A stretch of DNA of 64,000 bases from Fusibacter sp963666805 (GCA_963666805.2 CAXXWR010000006.1:1116001-1180000), one strand, 5' to 3'; shown: positions 25,971-35,643, numbered from the stretch's first letter. Notes: generated by a model from the letters alone, not told the origin. Numbers and translations: made by a program.

Positions 25971-27406
25971 TTGAAATAAAGCAAGTTGATTTTTCTTATG
26001 GAGAAACAGACAGTAAGAATCAAGGCTTGAAAAATTTTTGCTTGAAAATTCCGAAGGGGCAACTAGTCGTCCTTTCAGGACAATCAGGTTGTGGCAAGAC
26101 AACGGTAACGCGCCTCATTAATGGCCTGATTCCGCACTTCTATGAAGGCACTTTATCAGGACGTGTCATGGTAGATGGGAGAGATGTTTCTCAATCTGAA
26201 CTGTATGAGACTGCTTTTTCTGTTGGAACAGTCTTTCAAAACCCTAGGTCTCAATTTTTCAATGTTGATACAAACAGCGAATTGGCTTTTGGACTGGAAA
26301 ATCGTGGTGAAGAAGCAGGGGAGATTTTACAGCGTGTAAAAGAAGAGGTTAAACGTTATCAGATTGATCATTTGATGAACCGTAATATTTTTAAACTATC
26401 TGGTGGAGAAAAACAAAAGCTTGCATGTGCAAGTGTTTCGGTGACCCATCCTCAAGTTCTCGTTTTTGATGAGCCATCAGCAAATCTCGACAGAACGGCG
26501 ATTCAACATCTTAAAGAAAATATTGCACGCTGGAAAGCCCAAGGGAAGACCATTGTAGTTGCAGAACATCGCTTGTATTATTTGTGGGAATTGATGGATC
26601 GTCTTGTTGTTTTAAAAGAAGGGATCATTGTTGAAGATTTAGAGGGAGAAAAGATTCAAAAACTCGATAATCATCAGCTCTATAAATGGGGATTGAGGTC
26701 ACAGTGTGAATGCGCTTACCAAGCGCCTAAAATTCAAGAAAACAAAGAGGACTCAAGGATTTGCTTTGACCATTTTTATTTTGCATATGAACCACATCAG
26801 CCTATAATAGATATTCCGTCTTTAGAAATTAAAGAAGGACAAATCACTGCTCTCGTGGGTAAAAATGGAAGAGGTAAGACAACTTTTTTAAGATGTCTAT
26901 GTGGACTTGAAAGAAAGTGTCAAGGCATCATGCGTTATCAAGGGAAAGCCTATAATAGGCGACAAAGACTTAAAAAGATGTACTTAGTGATGCAAGATGT
27001 TAATCATCAGCTTTTTACAGAGAGTGTACTAGAAGAAGTGCTCATTAGTATGAAAGTAGAAGATCATCAAGTTGCCCAAAGCTTACTCACACAGTTTGAT
27101 TTGTGGGACTATAGAGAGAGGCATCCCAGTTCTCTATCTGGAGGTCAGAAACAGCGATTAGCTGTTGCAACAGCTCTTGCTTCGGAACGCAATATTTTGG
27201 CTTTTGATGAACCTACAAGTGGACTTGATTATTATCACATGCTTCAAATTGCTAAAGTGATGAAATCGCTCAAAGCAATGGGAAGAACGATCATCGTTGT
27301 TACTCATGATTGGGAATTTATTCACGCCTTAAATGCAGATGTGATTGAATTAGATAAACTAAAAAACAAAGGAGATGATACACTTGGCATTAAAAAAGGA
27401 AAGTGA
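25967..27406 (+). CDS. ECF transporter double ATPase (fused A components)
   Basis: Energises the ECF importer. Two ABC ATPase domains in one 479-residue chain: the first with Walker A GQSGCGKT (38-45), Q-loop FQNPRSQF, signature LSGGEKQ and Walker B VLVFDEPSA; the second with Walker A GKNGRGKT (about 298-305), signature LSGGQKQ and FDEPTSG. The start is the ATG at 25967 with AGGAGG at 25955; a longer frame from 25940 lacks support. The usual ECF module has two separate A genes (ecfA1/ecfA2), so this is the fused version. The 3' end overlaps the next gene. Confidence 0.92.
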   Translation: MIEIKQVDFSYGETDSKNQGLKNFCLKIPKGQLVVLSGQSGCGKTTVTRLINGLIPHFYEGTLSGRVMVDGRDVSQSELYETAFSVGTVFQNPRSQFFNVDTNSELAFGLENRGEEAGEILQRVKEEVKRYQIDHLMNRNIFKLSGGEKQKLACASVSVTHPQVLVFDEPSANLDRTAIQHLKENIARWKAQGKTIVVAEHRLYYLWELMDRLVVLKEGIIVEDLEGEKIQKLDNHQLYKWGLRSQCECAYQAPKIQENKEDSRICFDHFYFAYEPHQPIIDIPSLEIKEGQITALVGKNGRGKTTFLRCLCGLERKCQGIMRYQGKAYNRRQRLKKMYLVMQDVNHQLFTESVLEEVLISMKVEDHQVAQSLLTQFDLWDYRERHPSSLSGGQKQRLAVATALASERNILAFDEPTSGLDYYHMLQIAKVMKSLKAMGRTIIVVTHDWEFIHALNADVIELDKLKNKGDDTLGIKKGK

Positions 27407-29165
27407 TTTAAAAAAACTGCTCGCATATGCAGGTAAGTATCGTTATTTAACGATTGGATCTTGGATTTTATCAGCGATAAGTGCCTGGGTAGCTTTAATT
27501 CCATTTTATTATATTTGGAAAATAATTGATGGCTTATTAAGCGTTGAACCTCAATTTGATCAAGCAATTGGTCTTGCCAATTATGGATGGCGGGCTGTTG
27601 GTTTTGCCTTGCTATCAATGCTTATTTATGTCGTTGCTCTTATGTGTTCTCACATAGCAGCTTTTCATGTACAAGCTCAAATACGTATAAAGACAATGAA
27701 CCATATTACAACCTTACCCCTGGGGTTTTTAGATCATGAGGGGAGTGGGAAAATTAGAAAGATAGTAAATGAGTCAAGTGAAATGACTGAAAACTATTTA
27801 GCGCATCAATTACCCGATAAAGCTGTCGCGATTGCTACGCCTATAGGCTTATTGGTTTTGCTCCTAGCATTTGATTGGCGTTTGGGGCTTTTAAGTCTCT
27901 TACCTGTTGTCTTGGCATTTGCTATTATGTCTAGAATGACGGGGAAAAAAATGAAAGAAAAAATGGCTGAGTACCAAAATGCTTTGGAAAATATGTCAAA
28001 TGAAGCAGTAGAATACGTTCGTGGTATCCCAGTTGTGAAAACGTTTGGTCAAACTATCTTTTCATTTAAACGATTCAGACAATCTATTGAGCAGTATCAA
28101 AAATGGGTCATTGCATATACTGAAGATTTTAGAGGGATTATGGTACTCTATACAACCTGTATCAATGCCGTTTTTGCAGTCCTGATAGCAGCGACTTTTG
28201 TCATAGGAGGCAGTAATGATAAAAGCTTCTTGCTTAACTTACTCTTTTATATCATTATCACACCCATCATTACAGTAACGCTCAATAAAATTTTGTACAC
28301 CAGTGAAAACCAATTGATCGTGTCAGATGCCCTGTCTAGGATAGAAAGTATTACCAGAAGGCAGCCCTTGGAGGAAGCGACTCAACCGAAAAACCCTAAA
28401 GGAACCGCTCTTGTTTTTAAAGAAGTATCTTTTCAGTATGAAAAGGGTGAGAAGTTGGCGGTCGACCATATTAATATGACGATTCAAGAAGGAGAACACG
28501 TTGCCTTTGTCGGTCCTTCAGGAGGCGGTAAAACAACACTGGCTAACTTGATTACGCGGTTCTTTGACGTAACATCTGGAGAAATTATCGTAGGTGGCGT
28601 TAATATTAAAGAGATTGCCTTGGAAAAACTAATGGATACTATTTCCTTTGTATTTCAAGACAGTAAACTGCTTAAAATGTCTATTTACGACAATGTGAGA
28701 ATGGGAAAACCCAATGCGAGTCGAGAAGAAGTGATGCTGGCTTTAAAAAATGCACAGTGTCAAGATATCATTGATAAAATGCCTCAAGGAATTGATACAA
28801 TCATAGGTTCAAAAGGAACTTATGTTTCGGGAGGAGAAGCACAGCGATTATCAATCGCACGAGCGATGTTAAAGGATGCACCTATTTTAATCCTAGATGA
28901 AGCAACAGCTTTTGCTGATCCAGACAATGAAGTGAAGGTTCAAGCCGCTTTTGCTCAATTGGCAAAAGATAAAACGCTTATTATGATAGCACATCGCTTA
29001 TCAACGGTGACAAGTGTTGACCGTATCTATGTCCTTGAAGAGGGTCAAATTAAAGAATCTGGAAATCATCAATCGCTTTTACAAAATCATGGGCTTTATG
29101 AACACATGTGGCAAGCCTATCAAGAATCGGCTAAATGGCATATGGGAAATGAGGTGAAAGCATGA
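27384..29165 (+). CDS. ABC exporter-type half-transporter (membrane plus ATPase), first of pair
   Basis: Type IV (exporter-fold) ABC half-transporter with about six membrane helices (residues 20-310) fused to an ATPase domain: Walker A GPSGGGKT (about 377-384), signature VSGGEAQ, Walker B ILILDEATA and the H-loop AHRLST. Probably heterodimerises with the next gene product. The start is taken as TTG at 27384, eight bases after AAAGGAG (27368-27374); the ATG at 27375 touches that site and is unlikely. It overlaps the ECF ATPase gene. Pairs of this type beside AraC and siderophore genes (YbtP/YbtQ, IrtA/IrtB) are importers despite their exporter fold, so direction of transport is uncertain. Confidence 0.88.
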   Translation: MALKKESDLKKLLAYAGKYRYLTIGSWILSAISAWVALIPFYYIWKIIDGLLSVEPQFDQAIGLANYGWRAVGFALLSMLIYVVALMCSHIAAFHVQAQIRIKTMNHITTLPLGFLDHEGSGKIRKIVNESSEMTENYLAHQLPDKAVAIATPIGLLVLLLAFDWRLGLLSLLPVVLAFAIMSRMTGKKMKEKMAEYQNALENMSNEAVEYVRGIPVVKTFGQTIFSFKRFRQSIEQYQKWVIAYTEDFRGIMVLYTTCINAVFAVLIAATFVIGGSNDKSFLLNLLFYIIITPIITVTLNKILYTSENQLIVSDALSRIESITRRQPLEEATQPKNPKGTALVFKEVSFQYEKGEKLAVDHINMTIQEGEHVAFVGPSGGGKTTLANLITRFFDVTSGEIIVGGVNIKEIALEKLMDTISFVFQDSKLLKMSIYDNVRMGKPNASREEVMLALKNAQCQDIIDKMPQGIDTIIGSKGTYVSGGEAQRLSIARAMLKDAPILILDEATAFADPDNEVKVQAAFAQLAKDKTLIMIAHRLSTVTSVDRIYVLEEGQIKESGNHQSLLQNHGLYEHMWQAYQESAKWHMGNEVKA

Positions 29166-30901
29166 GAAAGCTAAAAGAAATATTAAAACATAAGTACGCC
29201 TTATCAGATCAAGGGGCTCATGACATGCTGAAGGCATTTGTAGCAGTTGGTTTTTCTAATTTAGCCCTGATGTTACCCGTTGGTTTACTTTATACGTTGG
29301 TTTCTGACTATATGAATCATGAAGTGCAGGCGGGGAGAAGCCTATTTTATGGCATGGGTATTATAATCGCCTTGATTTTAATTGCCTTAACGACTTACAT
29401 TCAGTACAATGCTACTTTTTTATCGACCTACAAGGAAAGTGGTGTAAGAAGGAGGGCTTTGGCAGAGAAATTAAGACGATTACCATTGTCTTTCTTCTCC
29501 AAAAAAGATTTATCGGATTTGACAAGTACAATCATGTCAGATGCAGAGCGAATCGAAACAGCGTCTTCACACTGGATTCCTGAACTTGTAGGTGCTATTT
29601 TGTCAACGGCAATTGTTAGTTTGAGTTTATTTATTATTGATTGGCGAATGGCATTAGCTGCCTTATGGGTTTTGCCGGTGGCTGTCATTATCGTATTAGG
29701 TTCTTCTGGGATTCAACAGAAGTTTGGGCGAAAACAAAATCAATTGAAACTCAACTGTGCTGATGGCATTCAAGAGTGCTTAGAAACGATTAGAGATTTA
29801 AAATCGAATAATGCACAAGAAACTTATATGGACGGCTTAACTGAAAAAATCCAAGCAGTTGAAAAACATGCCATTGTCAATGAATTGGCAACAGCTATTT
29901 TTGTATCACTGGCGCAAATGATTCTTAAATTAGGGATTGCAACGGTAGCCTTAGTAGGAACCTACCTATTGAGCCAAGGCGAAACAACACTCTTAACCTT
30001 CTTTATGTTTTTATTAGTGATTTCGAGACTTTATGATCCTTTGCAGTTAGCACTTCAAAATTTAGCAGCGATTATTGCATTAAATGTACAAACACGCAGA
30101 TTGGATGATATCTTATCGCATGAAGCGCAAAAGGGTGAAAAAGAACTGAACGTTGATGGATATGATATCACTTTTGAGAATGTTGGATTTGCCTACCATC
30201 AAAATGAAACTGTTTTAGATTCAGTTTCATTTGAGGCGAAACAAGGTCAAACCACTGCACTGATTGGACCATCCGGCGGTGGAAAGACAACAGTCACTCG
30301 TTTGGCAGCTAGATTCTGGGATATTGACAAAGGTGTTATTAAAGTGGGCGGGCAAGATATTTCAAAGATTGACCCAGAAGTGTTAATGTCTCTATATGCC
30401 ATTGTATTTCAGGATGTGACACTTTTTAATAATAGTATTTTAGAAAATATTAGAATTGGTCGAAAAGATGCAAGCGATGCTGAAGTGATAGAGGCGGGAA
30501 AACGCGCCAATTGCGAAGTTTTTGTTAATCAATTAGAAAAAGGGTGGCATACGATGATTGGCGAAAATGGTTCTGAACTTTCAGGTGGTGAACGCCAAAG
30601 ACTATCTATAGCACGCGCCTTTCTAAAGGATGCACCGATTATTTTGCTCGATGAAGCAACAGCTTCTCTGGATGTTGATAATGAAACAGCTATCCAAGAG
30701 TCTCTCTCTCGATTGATAAAGGATAAGACGGTCCTTATTATTGCACATAGAATGCGGACAGTAGCAGATGTAGATCAAATTGTAGTGCTCAACAAAGGCA
30801 CAGTGGCTGAACGCGGTACGCCTCTTGAGTTAAAAGAGAGACAAGGTATCTACAGTCATATGTGTCGATTACAATCCGCATCTGAAAAGTGGAAAATTTA
30901 A
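29162..30901 (+). CDS. ABC exporter-type half-transporter, second of pair
   Basis: Partner half-transporter of 579 residues: membrane domain with about six helices (about residues 20-310) and ATPase domain with Walker A GPSGGGKT (369-376), signature LSGGERQ, Walker B IILLDEATAS and AHRMRT. The start codon overlaps the last bases of the preceding gene, so the two are coupled and probably form a heterodimer. Both ATPase sites look intact by eye, including the catalytic Glu after Walker B. It ends the cluster at a strong terminator. Confidence 0.9.
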   Translation: MRKLKEILKHKYALSDQGAHDMLKAFVAVGFSNLALMLPVGLLYTLVSDYMNHEVQAGRSLFYGMGIIIALILIALTTYIQYNATFLSTYKESGVRRRALAEKLRRLPLSFFSKKDLSDLTSTIMSDAERIETASSHWIPELVGAILSTAIVSLSLFIIDWRMALAALWVLPVAVIIVLGSSGIQQKFGRKQNQLKLNCADGIQECLETIRDLKSNNAQETYMDGLTEKIQAVEKHAIVNELATAIFVSLAQMILKLGIATVALVGTYLLSQGETTLLTFFMFLLVISRLYDPLQLALQNLAAIIALNVQTRRLDDILSHEAQKGEKELNVDGYDITFENVGFAYHQNETVLDSVSFEAKQGQTTALIGPSGGGKTTVTRLAARFWDIDKGVIKVGGQDISKIDPEVLMSLYAIVFQDVTLFNNSILENIRIGRKDASDAEVIEAGKRANCEVFVNQLEKGWHTMIGENGSELSGGERQRLSIARAFLKDAPIILLDEATASLDVDNETAIQESLSRLIKDKTVLIIAHRMRTVADVDQIVVLNKGTVAERGTPLELKERQGIYSHMCRLQSASEKWKI

Positions 30902-30904
30902 CTC

Positions 30905-30942
30905 TAAAAGTGCTATTGGCGACTCCGATAGCACTTTTGCTT
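30905..30942 (+). terminator. Rho-independent terminator after the ABC transporter cluster
   Basis: AAAAGTGCTAT and ATAGCACTTTT pair across a short GC-rich centre, with a T-rich 3' side. Confidence 0.85.
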
Positions 30943-30953
30943 TGCCATAAAAC

Positions 30954-30982
30954 TTGACAAATGAAAATCAAAGAGCTATTAT
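30954..30982 (+). promoter_or_regulatory. Promoter of the TetR gene
   Basis: TTGACA (30954-30959), a 17-base spacer, and TATTAT (30977-30982): a near-consensus sigma-A promoter. The operator at 30985-31005 overlaps the expected transcription start, consistent with autorepression. Confidence 0.8.
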
Positions 30983-30984
30983 AC

Positions 30985-31005
30985 ATACATAACGACGGTA
31001 TGTAT
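30985..31005 (+). promoter_or_regulatory. TetR operator, copy 1
   Basis: A 21-base imperfect palindrome, ATACATAACG-A-CGGTATGTAT, right after the -10 box of the tetR promoter. It matches the site at 31761-31781 at 18 of 21 positions. The combined consensus is a perfect palindrome about a central A/T. Confidence 0.75.
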
Positions 31006-31018
31006 AAAAGGAGAATCT

Positions 31019-31690
31019 ATGTCACGTAACAAATATCCGGAAGAAACGATTAAGAGAATACTGGATGTTTCAGAAGCCCTTTTTCTAGAGAAGGGCTATG
31101 ACAACACTTCCATTAAAGACATCATCGACGGTCTTGGAGGGCTTTCAAAAGGTGCGATTTATCATCACTTTGCGTCAAAAGAAGATATTTTTGATGCTGT
31201 CAATAATCGTTTTAATGAAAAATCGGTTGCAGGTTTGAGAAAAATTTGTTCGGATGATCATTTAACAGGTTTTGAGAAGCTTAAAGTAATGTTTGACCTA
31301 AGTCTCTCTGCTCCTGATCGGGATTTTGTTTTTATTGTGGCACCTAAGTATCTTGACAATCCCAAACTATTGGCTATTCAAATTAAAATGATTTTTGATG
31401 ATGTTGTACCTCATTATGTTGAACCCGTTGTGCGTGAGGGCATTGAAGATGGCAGTATTCAAACGGATTATCCAAAAGAACTCTCTGAAATGATGATTTT
31501 ATTAACGAATTTATGGCTTAATCCATTGGTGATGGAAAACGATATTCAAGCCTTGGAAAATAGGATTAGATTTTTGATGACGACGCTTAATGCATTAGGA
31601 CTTCCTATCATTGATGAGAGAATGGTACAGGCGTATAAACGCTATTGTTCTCTTGTTGAGCCAAAAGAGGTTACGACAGAAGAAGTATAA
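31019..31690 (+). CDS. TetR-family transcriptional repressor
   Basis: Repressor with an N-terminal helix-turn-helix (about residues 8-54, including DIIDGLGGLSKGAIYHHF) and a helical C-terminal ligand domain; 223 residues. AGGAGA precedes the ATG. Two near-identical palindromic sites, one over its own promoter and one before the MFS gene at 31799, indicate that it controls both. Ligand unknown. It lies between the iron-type transporter cluster and the MFS gene but is separated from both by terminators. Confidence 0.9.
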   Translation: MSRNKYPEETIKRILDVSEALFLEKGYDNTSIKDIIDGLGGLSKGAIYHHFASKEDIFDAVNNRFNEKSVAGLRKICSDDHLTGFEKLKVMFDLSLSAPDRDFVFIVAPKYLDNPKLLAIQIKMIFDDVVPHYVEPVVREGIEDGSIQTDYPKELSEMMILLTNLWLNPLVMENDIQALENRIRFLMTTLNALGLPIIDERMVQAYKRYCSLVEPKEVTTEEV

Positions 31691-31727
31691 ATAGAATATT
31701 TAGGAGCGATTTAAAGGATTTTAAAGA

Positions 31728-31753
31728 GTCACTCATAAAGGGTGACCTTTTTT
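31728..31753 (+). terminator. Terminator between tetR and the MFS gene
   Basis: GTCAC (31728-31732) pairs with GTGAC (31742-31746), followed by CTTTTTT. The stem is short but the T tract is clear. Confidence 0.6.
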
Positions 31754-31760
31754 AGAAATT

Positions 31761-31781
31761 ATACATACCGACGGTTGGTAT
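31761..31781 (+). promoter_or_regulatory. TetR operator, copy 2
   Basis: A 21-base near-palindrome, ATACATACCG-A-CGGTTGGTAT, 18 bases upstream of the MFS start codon; second copy of the site over the tetR promoter. Confidence 0.7.
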
Positions 31782-31798
31782 TAAAAAGGAGGAGTTCG

Positions 31799-33088
31799 AT
31801 GAACACAAATTTATGGAATAAGGATTATACACTAGTGGTCTTGGGGCAGATTATTTCTTTATTTGGAAATAATGTACTGCGTTATGCTTTACCACTCTAT
31901 TTATTAAATCAAACAGGATCAGCTAAACTTTATGGATTGGTACTTGCCCTATCATTTATTCCGATGATTTTATTTGCTCCCATTGGTGGGATAGTTGCAG
32001 ATCGTGTTAATAAACGCAATGTCATGGTAGGATTAGATTTCTTAACAGCAGTAGTTGTCACACTTTTTAGTTTGACCTATCAGTCTATGAATCTGACCTC
32101 TTTATTGATTATTGTTTTAATGGTACTTTATGCTATACAAGGGGCGTATCAACCTGCTGTACAAGCTTCAATTCCTATTTTGGTTTCAAAACACCAATTG
32201 ATCAAAGGCAATGCCATCATTAATATGGTTAATTCATTAGCAGGTATTTTAGGACCAGTATTAGGTGGGCTAATTTTTGCAGGGTTTGGATTACAACGTA
32301 TATTATATGTGGGTATTGTATGTTTTGTCTTTTCAGCGACAATGGAATGTTTCATATCTATTCCTTATACTAAACGACAAGATCAAAAACGTTTTAAAGC
32401 CATTGTCAAGTCAGATTTGAATGAAAGCTTAGACTTTATTTTTAAAAAGCAACCTCAAATTGGAAAAGCAGCTCTATTACTGACAATGATTAATCTCGTC
32501 TTTTCAGCCCTAGTGATTATTGGAATGCCAATACTTATTAATTTGCATTTAGGATTTAATCAAGATGTGGGCAATCGCCTTTATGGTTATGCACAAGGTA
32601 TGCTGGCACTGGGCGGGTTAAGCGGTGGTTTACTTGTAAGCATATTAGGGAACAGAATAAAAGTTAAAAGAGGTGCCAGTTACATTTTCTTTTGTACATT
32701 GACACTTTTGCCTATTGGTCTTGTTATTGCTTTTAATGTACCTCAAATGGCGGCTTATCTAGTGATTGTTATTGCTAGCTTTTTGATGATGTTGGCCTCC
32801 ACTGTCTTTAATATTATCACCATTACCACTGTCCAAAAAATGACACCTGTTTTACTCATTGGGAAAGTGATGGCTTTTTTGACGGGGCTGGTTTTATTTG
32901 GTAACCCCATTGGGCAACTGATTTATGGTTACCTTTTTGACAGCTTAGCAGGTCATATTGAATGGATTTATTATGGGGCATTTGTTATCTGTTTACCTTT
33001 AACTTATATTGCATCTAAAATATATCGAAATTTTGAAGGACAGAGTCCCCAAACAAATGAGCTAATAGACCCTTTAAATCAAGCATAA
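31799..33088 (+). CDS. MFS transporter, drug/siderophore-efflux type
   Basis: Major facilitator with about twelve membrane segments and the motif-A-like loop PIGGIVADRVNKR (about 60-72). 429 residues. The start is the ATG at 31799 with AAGGAGG at 31787; a longer frame from 31742 would run through the operator. Resembles the MFS_3/enterobactin-exporter-like group, often annotated as macrolide or drug efflux. The TetR gene upstream and shared operators suggest inducible efflux. Substrate unknown. Confidence 0.85.
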   Translation: MNTNLWNKDYTLVVLGQIISLFGNNVLRYALPLYLLNQTGSAKLYGLVLALSFIPMILFAPIGGIVADRVNKRNVMVGLDFLTAVVVTLFSLTYQSMNLTSLLIIVLMVLYAIQGAYQPAVQASIPILVSKHQLIKGNAIINMVNSLAGILGPVLGGLIFAGFGLQRILYVGIVCFVFSATMECFISIPYTKRQDQKRFKAIVKSDLNESLDFIFKKQPQIGKAALLLTMINLVFSALVIIGMPILINLHLGFNQDVGNRLYGYAQGMLALGGLSGGLLVSILGNRIKVKRGASYIFFCTLTLLPIGLVIAFNVPQMAAYLVIVIASFLMMLASTVFNIITITTVQKMTPVLLIGKVMAFLTGLVLFGNPIGQLIYGYLFDSLAGHIEWIYYGAFVICLPLTYIASKIYRNFEGQSPQTNELIDPLNQA

Positions 33089-33135
33089 AAATCTTACTTA
33101 TAAGTTAGATTTTAGTCTGAAAGTTAGTTTAAACC

Positions 33136-33178
33136 GAGACGTCCTTTGTTAAAAAGAAGAAGGACGTCTTTATTTTAA
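33136..33178 (+). terminator. Rho-independent terminator after the MFS gene
   Basis: AGACGTCCTT (33137-33146) pairs perfectly with AAGGACGTCT (33160-33169), followed by a T-rich stretch. The remaining gap to 33301 shows no gene. Confidence 0.85.
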
Positions 33179-33301
33179 TATGCTCTACAAGTATTGAAAA
33201 AACACAACTTGAATGCTAGTCGAGTCATTAATTAGCTTAAAAACATTGCTTTTCAAAGGCGAAACTCTATAATGAATTTATACGATAAAGGAGGCAGAAA
33301 A

Positions 33302-34366
33302 ATGGAAGAGAAAATAGCGTTTGGGAAGTATATAGCTGATAAGCGCAAAGAAAGGGGGCTCACTCAAAAATCATTGGCGGAGCAACTCTTTATATCAGAA
33401 TCAGCCGTTTCAAAATGGGAAAGAGGGAAGTCTTATCCAGACATTACTCTGGTGACATCTATTTGTCAGATTCTCAATATTACAGAACATGAACTCATAA
33501 CAGCGAGTGATGATATGAGTCAACGATTAATTGAGAAAAAAGCAAAGACACTAACACAACTTATTCATCACTATCATTTAACGTGGGGGGTTATCTATAT
33601 TGCTCTCCTTATTGGGTGCTTTATAGGAGACTTAGTCGGAGATGGTAGGGTCGATTGGTTCTTTATTGTTTTAGGAGGTGTGCTCATTTCAGCTTCATTA
33701 ACTAACGTCCCTGTTATAGTTAAAGATCATAAGGGTTGGTGGACTTTGGCTAGTTTTACCTTGAGTTTAATCTTGATGTTTGGGATCTGTAATTTATATT
33801 TTGGCGTGAACTGGTTCTTTATAGCTGTATTTGCGACATTATTGAGTGACAGTATCATTTTTTTACCCTTATTTATTAAGAAGCAAAAATGGAACAGCAC
33901 CATTAGAAATCATGCAGCAGGAATTAGCTTTTTAGTAGATAGTATCCTTTTATTACTTATGATATTTTCAATGGCCCTGTATACTGGTTCATTAGACACA
34001 CTTTTGACTAAGGCATATCCTGGCACGCTTTACGGTCTTATATATGTAGGCCTTTTAATTGGGATTATTAGATATACGCCTTTTAATCTCTATATGAAAT
34101 GGGGTCTTTCCCTCCTATTATCAGGAATATATATGGTAATTAGTAATCCTATATTGGAAGCGCTTATTGATGGGAACGATGTTCGCTTTAAAATGATGAT
34201 GAGGGAACCTTTAACTTATCTCTCAACACAAATGGATCTTAATGCTTTAATAGGGATTGTATTAATGGCACTTAGCGTTTTATTTATTGTTGCAGGACTT
34301 GGAGTGAAAATGATAAAACAATCAAAGCGATTAAAAGAAGAAAGTCAAAGAGAAAAGACGCTTTAG
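33302..34366 (+). CDS. XRE-family regulator with membrane domain
   Basis: N-terminal XRE-type helix-turn-helix (about residues 5-60: KERGLTQKSLAEQLFISESAVSKWERGKSYPD region) joined to a C-terminal membrane domain of about eight hydrophobic segments (about 90-345). 354 residues, starting at ATG 33302 with AAAGGAGG at 33289; a longer frame from 33272 lacks a site. Proteins of this build are common in Firmicutes and may sense membrane stress or peptides, but no function is established here. A CPBP protease gene follows after about 100 bases. Confidence 0.83.
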   Translation: MEEKIAFGKYIADKRKERGLTQKSLAEQLFISESAVSKWERGKSYPDITLVTSICQILNITEHELITASDDMSQRLIEKKAKTLTQLIHHYHLTWGVIYIALLIGCFIGDLVGDGRVDWFFIVLGGVLISASLTNVPVIVKDHKGWWTLASFTLSLILMFGICNLYFGVNWFFIAVFATLLSDSIIFLPLFIKKQKWNSTIRNHAAGISFLVDSILLLLMIFSMALYTGSLDTLLTKAYPGTLYGLIYVGLLIGIIRYTPFNLYMKWGLSLLLSGIYMVISNPILEALIDGNDVRFKMMMREPLTYLSTQMDLNALIGIVLMALSVLFIVAGLGVKMIKQSKRLKEESQREKTL

Positions 34367-34472
34367 TTAAAGTCGCATGACTTTAATGCTGTAAATCATA
34401 GAAGTAAAGAAAACAAGTCATCAAAGTAAATGAACAAAGTAAATAAAGAAAGGAAAGGGAAACAATATAAGT

Positions 34473-35333
34473 ATGGAAGTTTCTAATTACTATAAAGGAA
34501 TCATTAAAATTATTTTAACAGCTATTGCTGCTATTGCCACTCTTGTTATAGCACAACTTATTTCACAAGGGACAATGAGCTTACTTTTAAATTCAAAAGT
34601 ATCAATATTTATAAGCGAAAGTGTAGGAGCATTCTTATATATAATGATAACGTTAGTCGTGCTTAAACTGTGGATTGAAAAAGGATGTAAACAGAAGCTC
34701 AAGGATTATAAAATAGGTACTTTTAAAATAAATCGCAAATGGCTTATAGTGGGAGTCTGTTTGCCCATACTCGTAACGGGCTTCTATTTGTTTCTACCTG
34801 GAGAGTGGTACGCTTCATCATTGGAGGACAAAGAACACGTTAGATGGTTCTTGGATGGGATACTCTATGTTGGAATTGCCGCGGGTTTTGTTGAAGAAAT
34901 AATTTTTAGAGGTATTATTATGACAACGATTGAGAAAATAGCTAATCGTAAAGCGGCTGTAGTAATACCATCATTTTTATTTGGGATACTTCACACACTG
35001 GGAATGCCATTTAATATAATCGAAATGATGGGGGTAACATTAGCAGGAACATGCGTGGGTATAATGTTTTCTTATATTGCATTAAAGAGTCACTCTATTT
35101 GGAACAGTGGTATTGTTCATGCACTCTGGAATGTAATCATAATAGGAGGAATGATTCATGTTGGCGATTCTTTAGATAAGTACAGTTTGTTTAATTATAA
35201 GTTAGAGACACATAATATACTCATTACGGGTGGTGAATTTGGTATTGAGAGTTCACTGATTGCGCTATGTGGCTATATTGTGGTTATTTTAATTGTCCAT
35301 TCTGAAAAAAAAATCAAGCCAAGAATAAAGTGA
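34473..35333 (+). CDS. CPBP-family intramembrane glutamic protease
   Basis: Membrane protease of the CPBP/Abi family. Seen: about seven to eight hydrophobic segments; motif 1 EEIIFRG (EExxxR, about residues 141-147), motif 2 FGILHTLG (FxxxH, about 170-177), motif 3 HALWNV (HxxxN, near 215-220). 286 residues. AAGGAAAGGG lies about 18 bases before the ATG, so initiation may be weak. Possibly co-transcribed with the XRE membrane regulator. Known relatives process prenylated proteins or confer peptide immunity; the role here is unknown. Confidence 0.85.
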   Translation: MEVSNYYKGIIKIILTAIAAIATLVIAQLISQGTMSLLLNSKVSIFISESVGAFLYIMITLVVLKLWIEKGCKQKLKDYKIGTFKINRKWLIVGVCLPILVTGFYLFLPGEWYASSLEDKEHVRWFLDGILYVGIAAGFVEEIIFRGIIMTTIEKIANRKAAVVIPSFLFGILHTLGMPFNIIEMMGVTLAGTCVGIMFSYIALKSHSIWNSGIVHALWNVIIIGGMIHVGDSLDKYSLFNYKLETHNILITGGEFGIESSLIALCGYIVVILIVHSEKKIKPRIK

Positions 35334-35501
35334 ATAAGCAAGGCTTTGATGAAAAACACACAGACGAGATAAAGCTAGAAGCGAGTCGAGAGAGTTATTA
35401 GAAAATTAATAGAAAAAACTGATAATTAAGGCGTGTAAAGCAAGTGGAATAGGGGTATATATAAAATCCCAAATCTTTTTAAAAAAAAATGAAAAAAGGG
35501 C

Positions 35502-35531
35502 TTGACGGTATGCGCCATTCTGTAGTAAGAT
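35502..35531 (+). promoter_or_regulatory. rRNA promoter P1
   Basis: TTGACG (35502-35507), 18-base spacer, TAAGAT (35526-35531). Located about 390 bases before the 16S gene. The 584-base gap 35334-35917 holds only the rRNA promoters and leader. Confidence 0.7.
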
Positions 35532-35643
35532 AGTCAAGTCGCCGGTTGAAACGGCAACACGCAAGACATCAGCAAGTATGGAATGACAAGAAATTTTAAA
35601 AAAGGTTTTTCAATCTTCAACGAAAAACTTCGAAAAAAAGTTC

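Noticed and set aside
27375..27383. ATG start for the first ABC half-transporter
   Set aside because: It directly abuts the AAAGGAG sequence, leaving no spacer; the TTG nine bases later has a correct spacing.
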